A stretch of 64,000 bases of DNA from Clusia tigrina (taxonomy: Eukaryota > Arthropoda > Insecta > Diptera > Clusiidae), in NCBI GenBank assembly GCA_920105625.2, contig OV050030.1:187780387-187844386 (forward strand). Reading direction: 5' to 3'. The stretch's first letter is position 1. The number at the start of each line of letters is the position of its first letter. Positions 10,490-21,125 of this stretch are shown piece by piece. The position numbers and the translations under genes were made by a program. Below the pieces are notes generated by a model, which was given only the letters and a program-made list of their open reading frames with translations, searched no databases and was not told where the DNA came from.

Positions 10490-10605
10490 AATGTTTCTTC
10501 ATAATTGTCCATTTGATAATTATTACGTTGGCATAAAAGCAATTGTCAACAAATTCGAATACTGAAGACTTTCATATAAAAACAAAAAATTGTAATTGTA
10601 AGTTT
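10490..10605 (+). repeat. Tail fragment of the dispersed tRNA-SINE-like family
   Basis: Contains TTTGATAATTATTACGTTGGCATAA and CGAATACTGA.GACTTTCATATAAAAA in pieces, the same 3' body seen near 12580, 13570, 19760, 21060 and 32700. No tRNA-like head is present here. Confidence 0.55.
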
Positions 10606-10639
10606 GTACAGAAATACGTTAAAATGGTAAGTGCTAAAC

Positions 10640-11040
10640 AAACCGACAAATAAAAACACAAAAATCTGTATTTTTGCTGACGACACTGCGATACTACTCT
10701 CTAAGTAGCAGACGGTACATCGGCAAACCTAAATCGACATTTACGAAAGATTGAAACCTGGCTCTGTAACTGGCGCCAAAGAATTAACAAAAAAAAGCAA
10801 ACATAATACTTTGAAACATAATAACATCACCATTCCTCCATCCAGTGAAGCTACCTATCTTGGAATTCATCTCGACAGAAGGCTGATTTGTCGCAAACAT
10901 GCAGAACCCAAACAAAACCAGATCAAGTTAGCAGCTAAATAAACATTCTCGCATTCCGATAAAACACAAAGTTTTCTTGTGTAAAGCCACCATCAAACAG
11001 ATTTAGTCATAATGTAACTCAGTTATTGTTGCCTGCTAGT
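10640..11040 (+). pseudogene. Jockey-clade LINE reverse transcriptase fragment
   Basis: IFADDTAIL (the catalytic FADD box, around 10670) is followed by LRKIETWL-like and SEATYLGIHLDRRL phrases spread over several frames, in the order found in Jockey-type reverse transcriptases. Only the part from the palm catalytic box to the thumb is left, with many stops and frameshifts. It ends near the 3' end of the oppositely oriented RTE fragment. Confidence 0.7.
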
Positions 11041-11044
11041 TCTT

Positions 11045-11518
11045 CTCATAATCATCATAATTGGCGTACAACCATTTCTGATCACTGCTGCGTTATTAGC
11101 CTTCGCCAGTCGTCCTTACTACGCGCACGTTGGCGCTAATTCGAAACACCAAGTGCAGCCAGGTCCTCTTGAACTTTGTCCTTCCAACGGATTGATGGTC
11201 TCCCCCTCTTGCGTCCGCCATCCGGCGGCATCGATTCAAACACTTTTTTCGCCGGAGCATTTTCATCCATTCGCACAACATGTCCCAGCCAGCGCAGCCG
11301 CTGTGTTTTAATGCGCTGAACTATATCAATGTCGGCGTACAGCTCATACAGCTCGTTGTTCCATCTGATTCGATACTCTCCGTAGACGCATATAGGACTA
11401 TAGATCCTTCGAAGAATTTTTCTCCCGAACGCCCCCAAAGGTCGTTCATCGTTGTTCGTCATCGTCCAGGTTTCGGCACCATAAAGCAAGACGGGAAGGA
11501 TGAGGGCTTTGTAGAGCG

Positions 11519-11522
<4 letters not shown>
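11045..11522 (-). pseudogene. RTE/BovB-like LINE C-terminus
   Basis: Minus-strand frame with LILPVLLYGAETWTMTN, GRKILRRIYSPICV, ELYADIDIVQRIKTQRL, RWLGHVVRMDENAPAKKVF and GRPSIRWKDKVQEDL: the C-terminal end shared by many RTE-type and similar LINE reverse transcriptases. It is 5' truncated at the (TA)n array (11523), as expected for LINE insertions. The 3' end, near 11045-11070, runs into an ATGATGATT-type tail. The frame is open for about 120 codons. Confidence 0.8.

Positions 11523-11602
<80 letters not shown>
11523..11602. repeat. (TA)n microsatellite
   Basis: About 40 TA units sit between the 5' truncation of the RTE fragment and the left end of the mariner-like element, which needs a TA target. 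Confidence 0.95.
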
Positions 11603-11605
<3 letters not shown>

Positions 11606-12533
11606 GGTTTTTCAATAAGAGCGCTACAAAAGTTTTTTTAAATAAAACAAACCCGGTTTTAGATATCAATGAAATTCTTTATTCCTGTGAAAGTACGGTC
11701 AATGCTATTATGTATGGAACTCGATTTCTTTTGCATGGCCACCACGGGCACGCTTGCCGAAGTCCAGACGCTGAACCCAATTTTCAACGGTTTTCAAGCA
11801 TAAATCGTTTGATACTGCTGCAATTTCACGTTCGATATTCGTACGAAGTTCATCAATCGTCGCTGGCTTGTTGGCATAGACCATAGACTTGACGTAGCCC
11901 CACAGGAAATAATCTAACGGCGTCAAATCGCACGACCGAGGCGGCCACCCGACTGGGCCATTTCGTGAGATAGCACGTTCACCAAACTTGGTTTGCAGTA
12001 AATTGATTGTGGCATTCGCTGTGTGGCTTGTGGCGCCGTCCTGTTAGAACCACATGTCCTCCAAGTCCATATTATCCAATTGGGGCCAAAAATATTCGGT
12101 TATTATTGAACGGTAGCGATTCGCATTCACAGTAATGTGCCGGTCTTGATCATCACGGAAGAAGTACGACCCAATGACGCCGCCGGCCCATAAACGTCAC
12201 CAAACGGTAATTTATTCGGGATGCAATGATGACTCATGGAGTACGTGTGGATTGCTGTCTAACCAATAACATATATTTTGCTTATTGACGAATCCATTCA
12301 GCCAGAAATGAGCCTCATCATAAATTGGACGTAGCGCTCTTAAAGTTGAGGCGACTGACTCCGAATTTCGGTAGTAAATTTTAATAATTTGGACTCTTTG
12401 TTGGCTCGTATATCTTTGCGTGATGAAATGGCAAACCTTACTGAAGAGAAATGTCAAAAGAGCGGGAAAAAATATGGCGTCGTTTGCTGTCACTATCGAT
12501 TTACTTTTGTAGCGTTTTTTTTCAAAAACCCAT
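11603..12533 (-). mobile_element. Internally deleted mariner/Tc1-type element
   Basis: Inverted ends match: the left end reads GGGTTTTTCAATAAGAGCG then CTACAAAAGT, and the right end, in reverse complement, reads GGGTTTTTGAAAAAAAACG then CTACAAAAGT. Both ends abut TA (11601-11602 inside the TA array, and 12534-12535), the target duplication of this superfamily. At about 930 bp it is shorter than a full element because the middle of the transposase is gone. Confidence 0.82.
11707..12493 (-). pseudogene. Mariner-like transposase with internal deletion
   Basis: The N-terminus (RYTSQQRVQIIKIYYRN, STLRALRPIY) joins straight to DEAHFWLNGFVNKQN, the segment with the first catalytic Asp, so the helix-turn-helix second half and the linker are missing. 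Downstream, QDGATSHTANATINLL holds the second Asp and RSCDLTPLDYFLWG the third (DD34D spacing), ending VENWVQRLDFGKRARGG. Two stops (near 12211 and 12041) also break the frame. It could not be active; it might still be mobilised through its ends. Confidence 0.82.
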
Positions 12534-12535
12534 TA

Positions 12536-12853
12536 TATTCAGTATTCAGTATTCAATATTCGTGAAATATTATTTTTAAATATGAAAGTAATCAGTATTC
12601 GAAATTATTGGTAAGAGTACAGTATGCTAGTATGTGGTTATGACACCGTGCTATGTATGTGGTTATTTCTCCGTTATAATTATCAGATGACGATTTATTG
12701 TAAAATATTTGACGATCTTAAAGCTATTTCGGGAAACGGAGATGATATGTCTTTGAAATCAACAACACAGCAACTATGAGTCTTCCCATGAATCGAACCC
12801 GGGCCTCTAGTCAATGATTGTATCCATCCAGACAACCACTCTAACAACAAATG
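12536..12853 (-). repeat. tRNA-derived SINE (copy 1)
   Basis: Read on the minus strand, GTTAGAGTGGTTGTC (12845-12831) resembles a pol III A box and GGTTCGATTC (12799-12790) is a good B box, about 35 nt apart. They are followed by TCATGGGAAGACTC and a roughly 230 bp body that ends in CAGTATTC-type repeats. There is no cloverleaf-capable whole tRNA, so this is a SINE head, not a tRNA gene. Confidence 0.7.
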
Positions 12854-12873
12854 GTGAACTCCTTAAATACTCG

Positions 12874-13083
<210 letters not shown>

Positions 13084-13088
13084 TCGTA

Positions 13089-13518
13089 CAGTGGCTCACA
13101 TTTAAAGTCGGGCAAGAGTTTGTTATAAGTCCAACTAATATTTTATTGGCCAAATTGAAGTTGTCAAAAAAAAATATTTATGTTTTTAAAAAGTCATTGA
13201 TTCAAGAATATTTTACTGTAAAAATAAATTTCATATTTTGAAACATAAAAATAAAAGAGATCAAAAACATAAAAATTCAATAAAAAGATAGCCACATTGA
13301 AAGTCGGGCAAAACAATATTTTTGTACTAATGCTTAATAGAAGTGAAGAGTTCAATATTTTGTTGCGTGGCCTTTTTGTTTTTCCACTTCCCGGTGCCTG
13401 TTTGGAATGCTTTCAACCAGTTTACGACAAACATCTGGAGTTATTTTCGTCCATTCATCCTGTAACGCAGCTTTCAGCTGGCCCTTACTGGTGCACCTTC
13501 TATTTTGGACCCTGCGAC
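13089..13518 (-). mobile_element. Tc1-like element end (duplicated fragment)
   Basis: Starts CAGTGGCTCACATTTAAAG after TA. It has a second, similar block (GCCACATTGAAAGTCGGGCA) about 200 bp further in, the IR-DR layout of some Tc1 elements, then the last codons of the transposase. It is cut at the tandem-duplication junction. Confidence 0.75.
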
Positions 13519-13523
13519 CATTA

Positions 13524-13841
13524 TATTCAGTATTCAGTATTCAATATTCGTGAAATATTATTTTTAAATATGAAAGTAATCAGTATTCGAAATTATTGGT
13601 AAGAGTACAGTATGCTAGTATGTGGTTATGACACCGTGCTATGTATGTGGTTATTTCTCCGTTATAATTATCAGATGACGATTTATTGTAAAATATTTGA
13701 CGATCTTAAAGCTATTTCGGGAAACGGAGATGATATGTCTTTGAAATCAACAACACAGCAACTATGAGTCTTCCCATGAATCGAACCCGGGCCTCTAGTC
13801 AATGATTGTATCCATCCAGACAACCACTCTAACAACAAATG
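13524..13841 (-). repeat. tRNA-derived SINE (copy 2)
   Basis: Duplicate of 12536-12853 created by the 988 bp tandem duplication; the A box lies near 13833-13821 and the B box at 13787-13778. Confidence 0.7.
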
Positions 13842-13860
13842 GTGAACTCCTTAAATACTC

Positions 13861-14153
<293 letters not shown>

Positions 14154-14158
14154 TCGTA

Positions 14159-14930
14159 CAGTGGCTCACATTTAAAGTCGGGCAAGAGTTTGTTATAAGT
14201 CCAACTAATATTTTATTGGCCAAATTGAAGTTGTCAAAAAAAAATATTTATGTTTTTAAAAAGTCATTGATTCAAGAATATTTTACTGTAAAAATAAATT
14301 TCATATTTTGAAACATAAAAATAAAAGAGATCAAAAACATAAAAATTCAATAAAAAGATAGCCACATTGAAAGTCGGGCAAAACAATATTTTTGTACTAA
14401 TGCTTAATAGAAGTGAAGAGTTCAATATTTTGTTGCGTGGCCTTTTTGTTTTTCCACTTCCCGGTGCCTGTTTGGAATGCTTTCAACCAGTTTACGACAA
14501 ACATCTGGAGTTATTTTCGTCCATTCATCCTGTAACGCAGCTTTCAGCTGGCCCTTACTGGTGCACCTTCTATTTTGGACCCTGCGACCAAGTTCGGCCC
14601 ACAAATGTTCTATAACATTAAGTTCAGGGCTTTGGGCAGGAGTTTTTATTACCTTGGGGCAATTTTGTAGGAGCCAGGTCCTCACCAACAAAGAGGAGTG
14701 CTTAGGATCATTGTCCTGACAAAACTTAAAGATATCAGAAATACCCAACATGTGTGCACTCTCCTTTACGTTTGACTTCAAGATATTAAGATAAGCATTT
14801 TTCTCCATTATGCCTTTAATAAAATGGAGTTTACCCACACCCGAGGCTGCCATACATCCCCAAACCATTACGGAGCCTCCTCCGTGCTTTACTGTATTTT
14901 TTGTATTTTTATGGTTAACCTCTTGAAACG
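14159..14930 (-). mobile_element. Tc1-like element, 3' part
   Basis: Begins with the inverted repeat CAGTGGCTCACATTTAAAG, has the inner direct repeat near 14362, and then the C-terminal half of a transposase (14422-14925). The N-terminal half is absent: the Transib insertion begins at 14934 and Jockey-like, not Tc1-like, sequence lies beyond it. Confidence 0.78.
14422..14925 (-). pseudogene. Tc1-like transposase C-terminal half
   Basis: Open minus-strand frame with TVKHGGGSVMVWGC, FCQDNDPKHSS (second catalytic Asp) and AQSPELNVIEHLWAELGRR (third acidic residue, Glu; DD34E type). It ends VCRKLVESIPNRHREVE at 14422. The DNA-binding domain and the first Asp are missing, so the protein is inactive. 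This Tc1 lineage differs from the one at 18715. Confidence 0.82.
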
Positions 14931-15142
14931 TCGCACAGTGGGTTAGAATACCTAGATTTTGAGGATCAATTCAGGGAAGCTATCTTAGCATATTTTTTCG
15001 ATAGGTTTTACCTAATTCTATTGAAATTAGTCAAATCAAACCGTTTTTAAGTACGAGTATATTTGAGTACAGTTTTATTAAAAATTAAGGAATTTCAGTT
15101 TAAGTATATAGTACTACAATAAGAGAACTTAAAAATGACATT

Positions 15143-15214
15143 ATATCTTATTCATTATCATCATCCTCATTATCATCACCATCATCATCCTCATAATCAT
15201 CATCATCATCATCG

Positions 15215-15251
<37 letters not shown>

Positions 15252-15255
15252 AATC
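15143..15255. repeat. (CAT/ATC)n trinucleotide run inside the Transib coding end
   Basis: Dense ATC units encode the acidic tail of the minus-strand frame; on the plus strand they give a spurious poly-His frame. Confidence 0.9.
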
Positions 15256-16103
15256 ATTATCAAACTCATCTAAATACATTTTGTTTAGATCTGGAGGCAT
15301 TATTAAATCGTTTGCCTGCTCTGGCCAGCTTTGAACCTTCTTTGGCGCCAGCTTTCGCATACTTGAAATAATTGGGTCAGAGGTTATCAAAAATAAATGA
15401 AAAATATCTTGAAGGGAGTTTTCGCGACTGCACTTTCGTGAATGAAACTCTCTATATTTTTTAAAATCTTTATTCCGAGCTTCTTGCGCTTCTTCGGATA
15501 ATAGCCCAATAGGTAAAGGAGCATTCTTAATAATTTCGTATCCGTGTATGAGGTACTTATGCAACGTGGGTGGCATATTATACCATGGATATATTTCAAG
15601 AAAAAGTCTGGCTGTGTTGTGTGCAAATGTTTTAAAGTTTTCAAGGTGTATTTCATGGCCACTAGACACAACAATAAGTAATAATTCTTTTTATTAAGTT
15701 CAAATCTGTTTTCGTTATTTCAGCTGATTTTTCATCGTTTTGAGAAAAACGTCTTCCCATCATTCGTATTTCCAAAACCAGGCTTAGGTTTGTCAACTAT
15801 TAATCCTAAAATCTCTTTAAATTTTTTCTGAATGTCTGATTTTGTTTCTGAAACGATTTTTTTTTCAACATCACTTCTAACCTGCCACTATTTTAATGGT
15901 ATTTTATATGCAATATGCAGAAGACATTCAAAGAACCTAATCCAGCCATGAAGAATAGAAAGCCCGAATCTTAAATATTCTGTATTCACTTGTCTTTTAA
16001 TTATGTCATCTATATTATTGAAGTCCTTACTAGTGGCGTCAAAATCATTTGTTATATCAGCAGTTTTTTTTAGCAGATCATAACGGGACCGCCTGCGACG
16101 CAA
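15148..16103 (-). pseudogene. Transib/RAG1-like transposase, C-terminal core only
   Basis: From 16103 the frame reads YDLLKKTADIT..., LSILHGWIRFFECLLHIAYK, stops at 15888, then resumes DVEKKIVSETKSDIQKKF, VDKPKPGFGNTNDGKTFF and, after another break near 15740, the 173-codon frame 15669-15148. That holds YPWYNMPPTLHKYLIHG (paired His) and GLLSEEAQEARNKDFKKY, which aligns with the RAG1 region carrying the catalytic Glu. The two catalytic Asp residues and the N-terminal domains are missing. The C-terminus is an Asp run encoded by an expanded (ATC)n repeat. Confidence 0.8.
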
Positions 16104-16789
16104 TCTCCTTTAAATCATTCTTGATAAAGAATATTTTTTAAATACAACAACAACAATTAGTATGCTAAAACAATAACAATAACAGCAGCAGCCGCAAGGC
16201 CAATGTGATTTTTTGGTAAATTTAGCGTCACGAGACTTTTATAAAAAAATACATAGCTCCGAAAAGGCAAAAAAGGGCAACTTGAATTTTTGCAATTTAC
16301 TAAATAAGTGTTTAATCTTTAAAATAGATCACAAATCTAAACACGAATGTACACGAATAATAACTATTTATATGTCCACTTAAACTTTAAAAATCTTATT
16401 TTTTTTTGTACTTCTAATATAAACAACAAAAACAAAAACACTTCCACACCAAATTTGTTAAACACACTTTACCGGGATATTTGCAGTATTACCTGAAGTT
16501 GATGACTCCATAGTTTAATTGCTAACTTTTCTAATAGTTTTATAAATAAAAAAGATTTTCTTATGAGAAATTTTTTGCTTTTTCAGCCTTTTTTTAATAC
16601 AAATTTAAATAAACTTTGATTTTGATCGACCACTGCGAACACACCAGAGCACTTTTTACATTTATTTTTTCAGCTAGTGATGTAGAATTTTGTACTTTTC
16701 AAGCAAGTACAAACAGTTTTGACGATACTTAAAATTTGATTTTTGAATTAATCCTCAAAAACCGAGTATTTCAAGCCAGTGTGCGTCGT

Positions 16790-17170
16790 ATTCGAAAGAG
16801 TATGGCATAAAGGCTTGCTGCACAAACTGAAGACAATGCTGCCACTTCACTACTATTACTGATCTGTTTACCCTATAACAGCCGGATATCCTCAGGGGAG
16901 TGTTTTATTACTACTTATATATATGTTATATTCACCTCAGACATACTACTTAAACAAAAACCAAATACAACCATTGGTACCCTTGCTGATGATAGATGTC
17001 CTTTTACATCTAACAAAAACCTAAATACTGCGACATCTAAATAGAATTTATACACAGATGCTGATAAAGAATGATTTGATAGATGGTGCTTTACCCTCTC
17101 AGGGTCAGAATAATTTAGTTTGAGCTAAAAATCTAAAAACTCATTCTTTGGGTAATAAGGTGATGTTGAA
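16790..17170 (+). pseudogene. Jockey-clade reverse transcriptase fragment (left arm)
   Basis: VFERVWHKGLLHKLKTMLP, ITAGYPQGSV and LYSPQTYYLN follow the order FDRVWH...AGVPQGSVLGP of Jockey-type reverse transcriptases, across frameshifts and stops. The catalytic DD box is degraded. It begins at the Transib target site. Confidence 0.68.
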
Positions 17171-17469
17171 GCCGGGAAAAATAATATTTTTCATATTGGG
17201 CCATGCCCACAGATTTTACGTAATGCCGAATATATGCGACATCGACCTCCAAAGGCACCTACTGTTGTTATGCACAACTGCTACTCTTATGTAGAATAAT
17301 AAAAGAACAAATGTTTTTTTTTATCGTTTATTCACAGTGTATGATTGAAAAAAGGAACAACAAAATTGAATTTTTAATACACTCATTATTTTTTTTGTGA
17401 AAATCTTCAAAACAATTCAAATTTCTCTTCACACAGATAATAAAAGCACTTTTATTGCAACCCTGCGCA
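17171..17469. other. Unassigned AT-rich DNA (left arm; mirror 29291-29589)
   Basis: No frame or repeat that I can name. A short open phrase YMRHRPPKAPTVVMHNC near 17235 may be coding debris. Confidence 0.35.
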
Positions 17470-17960
17470 TTACAGTGACCGGCGCTCTTGGCTTGCACAA
17501 AGATTGGGATGTGCAGCTTTTAGTCGTTTTTCAAAAGGTACCTCTTGCGGTGGTACCTTTTGAAAAATGTTCTTTCCCTTTTGAAGTGGTTGCGGCATCG
17601 AGTCTCCGCTATCTGAGCTGAAGCTTATGTTTACGTTTAAGGATGTAGCGGGAGGTGATGCTTCTGTTTGGTTACCTCTGCTATTTGCTTTCGATGGTCT
17701 TCTTCGCTGTCGTGAATGACTGTGAACTTCTAGTTGAGCGGCAAGAGTTCGAGCAACCTGAATCCGAAAATTCATAGAATCTAGAAATTTATATTTCGGG
17801 ACTCCTTTTGTGGTCCAGTCTTGACGATACCCCATCCATGCCGCAGTCAGATCAAAATCCACAAAGTGCATCATGACCTGATGGTGCGAATATCATGTGA
17901 TCCAATAAATCTACTCTGCCCAAGCTTTCGTTGTACATTCGAGCAACTTTTTAACAATCG
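17470..17960 (-). pseudogene. piggyBac-type transposase C-terminal fragment (left arm)
   Basis: On the minus strand MYNESLGRVDLLDHMI is the YN..MGGVD.LD block of piggyBac transposases. After a frameshift it continues MMHFVDFDLTAAWMGYRQD and KYKFLDSMNFRIQVARTLA, the usual helix block towards the C-terminus, then a low-complexity basic tail (134 codons open, 17874-17470). The spacing between the blocks is shorter than in full piggyBac proteins, which implies a deletion. Confidence 0.65.
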
Positions 17961-18714
17961 GCTTAATACTAAGAAAATAAGTCGAATATCACCAATAAAA
18001 GCAATTATGAGTAAATAAAGTGTCTGCTTTTAAAAAAAAATAAATACAATACTTAATTGTAAATTATTCAACTGTAAGAGTGCATACATACAATGCATGT
18101 GCAATGTCGAATGTAATAGATAAAAATACTGAAAGGGTTAAAAATAAATAAAGATAAAACTGTCGAAGTTATTTTTAATTTAAAAAAAAATTCACTGCCA
18201 TACTTATTAAATTTAATAATAAACATATAAAAATTGAGAATATGGATAAATACCTTTGTATACATATGGACTCAAAGATAAAATGACACTACGACATCAA
18301 ACAAAAATAAATATTCTCTTAACTATATCGTTTAATGGGTAATCAATCTAAGTTCACAATTAACATGTTGTTGCTATACAAGTATGTAATTAAACAAATT
18401 TGGTTATACTAAGAATGGGAAATGGCTAATCAGTCACACTTAGCAAAAATTCGAAGACAGCAATCGAAAATCTTACGTGTAAGAAACAGAGATAGCTAAT
18501 ATATTGCAATCAAAATATGAGAACAATGGACGAAGAGATAAAATATATATCCACTAAACATTACGTTGCACTCCATGGGCACCAGAACCAGAAGTAAATG
18601 AGTTGATATATTTAGAAGAAATCACCATACGCCGATTGAACAGAACTCGACCAATCGGCCTAATTAACTAGGAAAATCAACCTAGATTGAGTTCACTATG
18701 TGTAATCAAATATA
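17961..18714. other. Unassigned AT-rich DNA (left arm; mirror 28046-28799)
   Basis: No coding signal, terminal repeat or tandem array that I can support. A short (AAATAAA)-rich stretch lies at 18130-18200. Confidence 0.4.
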
Positions 18715-19440
18715 TACAGTGTGTCACAAAAGTATTCGTTGCTGGGCTATACTAGTAAACTTACTCGAATTTACCTACTTTGGAATGTTTTATTTAATTT
18801 TTCTCTATACTGATTCTTACTAAAGACAAAGCAAAAAAAACTTTCTGAAAATATCGAACCATTATCGAAAGAGAGCAGCAAAACCCTAAGTAACCCATAT
18901 TTTTAGCTCACAAAAGTATTCGTTGCTGCAGTCGCCAATTCCGTTATTCTTTTTTTTTGGGGGGAAATTGCGTTCCATATTTGACTTTTTTGCACAGTTC
19001 TGATCGAACAGACAAACATTCACTGGAATTTGCATTTAGTGCATTTAGTTTGAGTTTCGGTGTTGCTGTGCGCGATTCAAAATTCCCAGAGAAAAATAAT
19101 TGACCGATTCCGAAAAGAAAATCATTTTGTATCTCCACAATGAAGGGCGATCTATAAACTATATTTGTGAAATGTGTGGTAGAAGTCCTACCACTAGAAA
19201 TGCTATAAACCGAATGATAAATCGGGATAGCCTTGAAAATATGCCTCGTTCTGGGCGACCGAAAACTTTAACAGACTGGGAAGCGAGAAAAATTCTCCAA
19301 GAAAATCGCAACAATCCTCACCTGTCCTCGCCAAAGCTAAATGATGTTCTGCAGAAAAGCATGAATCAAATGATATTGTGCGCAGGGTACTTAGAAATGA
19401 AAGTATACAAATATAGGAAGCCTTAGCTCGCAGTAGGAAG
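18715..19440 (+). mobile_element. Tc1-like element, 5' part with IR-DR end (left arm)
   Basis: After TA the end reads CAGTGTGTCACAAAAGTATT. The phrase CACAAAAGTATTCGTTGCTG occurs at about 18726 and again at about 18906, a direct repeat 180 bp apart, as in IR-DR Tc1 elements. The transposase start follows (19100-19426): IILYLHNEGRSINYICE (helix-turn-helix), PRSGRPKTLTDWEARKIL (GRPR-like linker) and SSPKLNDVL. The frame ends at YRKP, and no catalytic domain is found downstream. Confidence 0.78.
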
Positions 19441-19604
19441 AAATATATGGGGCATTACTGGACCGAGGGCAGCGACATTAGAGCAATGAACCCCAAGTAA
19501 GTGCTAAGTTTGCTTAGAACTATTGGACTAATAGAAGACCTTTAATAGGTATATGCAGGAGGAGTACAATAGATCAACTTGGTCGAAGTAAATTTTGCCT
19601 CTTT

Positions 19605-19830
19605 ATTTCATTCATTCATTCATTCAAGAGTCATAGATGGTGTCCTGCCGATTTCAAAGAAATAATATCTACTTTGGGAAAATTGCTTTTCATTCAAAAT
19701 TTCTCTAGATGGCAATGGTGATCTGCGAAATGTTTTTCTATATTTTACATCTGATAATTATTACGGTGGTATATGTATACAGAAATATTCACATATAAAA
19801 ATAATATACGCCGAATACCGATCTAAAGGC
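19605..19830 (+). repeat. SINE-family body copy (left arm; mirror 26930-27155)
   Basis: GAGTCATAGATGGTGTC, GATTTCAAAGA, GATAATTATTACGGTGG and TTCACATATAAAAATAATAT occur in the same order as the body of the tRNA-SINE at 12536-12853 read on its own strand. The B-box head is not visible. Confidence 0.6.
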
Positions 19831-20439
19831 ATATATACGCGGTGCACGGTCAATTGGTATGTCTAGACAAACGTTCATAAGAAAGTATAAGTTTATATAG
19901 AAATTCAAGAAAAATGGTTAATCTGTATGTATCCTTTCCTCTATTTGTGCAGTAAAGCATTCAACGTAGATGAGAAGATTTCGCAGAAGAAGGAAGGGGA
20001 AATGATCAGAAAGCGCAATTTACAGTGCAATGGATGGAGGCAGTACATGAACAGAGAGAAATTCTCCAGAGGTAGTTGAGAATTTTTCCGGATGATCACA
20101 AGCAATAATTGGAGGACCGGTTTCGATCCCTGGGAAGAGCCGTAGTTCGATCTGTTCCGAAAAAGTTGAAACGGTTTCGGTTTTCAAGCGAAAATAATTG
20201 TAATTTAAAAAAGCTAGATCTGTTCACCAATCGACTATATCTCAAGCACTTAAAATGTGTGATGAAAATTATCTCTCGGTTCGTATCGATTTGCTAGATC
20301 GTTTGGACAAAAATTTAGATGGCGCTGATTCCAGTCTTGAATAAGAGGACAGCAAATTATGGTAAGACGCTTGAACTTTAAAAAAATCGTTTCGAAAAAA
20401 AACTTTTACATTTTCAGGACACATAAAGAAAGTAATTGT
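19831..20439. other. Unassigned DNA (left arm; mirror 26321-26929)
   Basis: Short frames only. 20110-20140 (GGACCGGTTTCGATCCC) is weakly B-box-like but lacks an A box. Confidence 0.35.
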
Positions 20440-20860
20440 GCTGAAAGGCATTGAGACTGGCTCTGTTCAGCGATTTAAATTATTCAGGGTAGCTCGAACT
20501 GATGATATCTGCAAGATGTGCTTCTGCGTGCGTGGTTCACAACCAGACAATTTCTGAAAATGCATTTTATGGAAGGAGAGTCCTGATGAGGAAATTAAAG
20601 TATTTACCCTCGACAGCGTCACTTACGGCACCAAGCCTACGGTGTTCTTGTAGATTCGCGCCATGCAACTATTGGCTCTTGATGAAGAAGAATTGTTTCC
20701 ACTAGGCACACAAATTATACGCAGGGATTTCCACATAGAGGATGTCATCTCTGATGGCGATAAGTTAAAAAAAATGCTGAACCAGTCGACAAACAAAGCA
20801 GTTCCTACAAAGAGGAAATTTTCTATTTCAGAAATGCGAGCAATTTTTAAAATTTGATGA
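20440..20860 (+). pseudogene. Bel/Pao reverse transcriptase fragment (left arm)
   Basis: Across two frames: KCIFWKESPDEEIKVFTLD, SVTYGTKPTVFL, IRAMQLLALDEEE, FPLGTQIIRRDFHIEDVIS. This follows the Bel/Pao order 'W...P.EP...Y.L..VTYGT.SAPFLA.R.L..LA.......P.......DFYVDD'. The catalytic YVDD is changed to HIED, and a stop lies inside, so it is dead. Confidence 0.75.
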
Positions 20861-20899
20861 ATTGATGTTAAAAGCGCTCGGTCTCGTTTAGGAACCAAT

Positions 20900-21125
20900 G
20901 GGCGATGACATAATTTTTTCGTGTACCCACATTGATGGTAATGATCGGATCAGTAAATACGTCATTCTTTCAATGGTGGCGCGTCCGATATGGCTGAAAG
21001 ATATGAGTAATGTTTTTCAGTAATTATTACAGGACATAGCCTATAATGTGCAGTTTTCCATAAATTCGAATATTGATTACTCTCATATATAAAAATAATT
21101 TTACTGACGAGTATTGATCTTCATA
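20900..21125 (+). repeat. SINE-family body copy, diverged (left arm; mirror 25635-25860)
   Basis: Contains TTTTTCAGTAATTATTACAG and AAATTCGAATATTGATTAC followed by TCTCATATATAAAAATAAT, matching the 3' body of the SINE family. Confidence 0.5.

Larger units (their letters stand above)
14934..16783 (-). mobile_element. Transib transposon with RSS-like ends and CGTCG target duplication
   Basis: The left end reads CACAGTGGGTTAGAATACC, the right end (reverse complement) CACACTGGCTTGAAATACTC. Both continue into a shared TTTTTGAGGAT.AATTC block about 30 bp in. The flanks are CGTCG at 14929-14933 and CGTCG at 16784-16788. A GC-rich 5 bp duplication and CACAGTG-like heptamers are the signature of Transib, the transposon family from which RAG1 and the V(D)J recombination signals derive. 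At 1,850 bp with only part of the transposase left, this copy is non-autonomous. Confidence 0.88.

Noticed and set aside
12785..12850. tRNA gene
   Set aside because: Good B box and A-like box, but no cloverleaf arms or acceptor stem can be drawn; the linked repeated body marks it as a SINE head.
15135..15371. Plus-strand His-rich frame
   Set aside because: It is the reverse frame of the (ATC)n run in the Transib coding end; the minus strand carries the real homology.
14934..16783. A domesticated RAG1-like host gene
   Set aside because: The frame has stops and shifts, lacks both catalytic Asp residues, and sits inside transposon ends with a target duplication.
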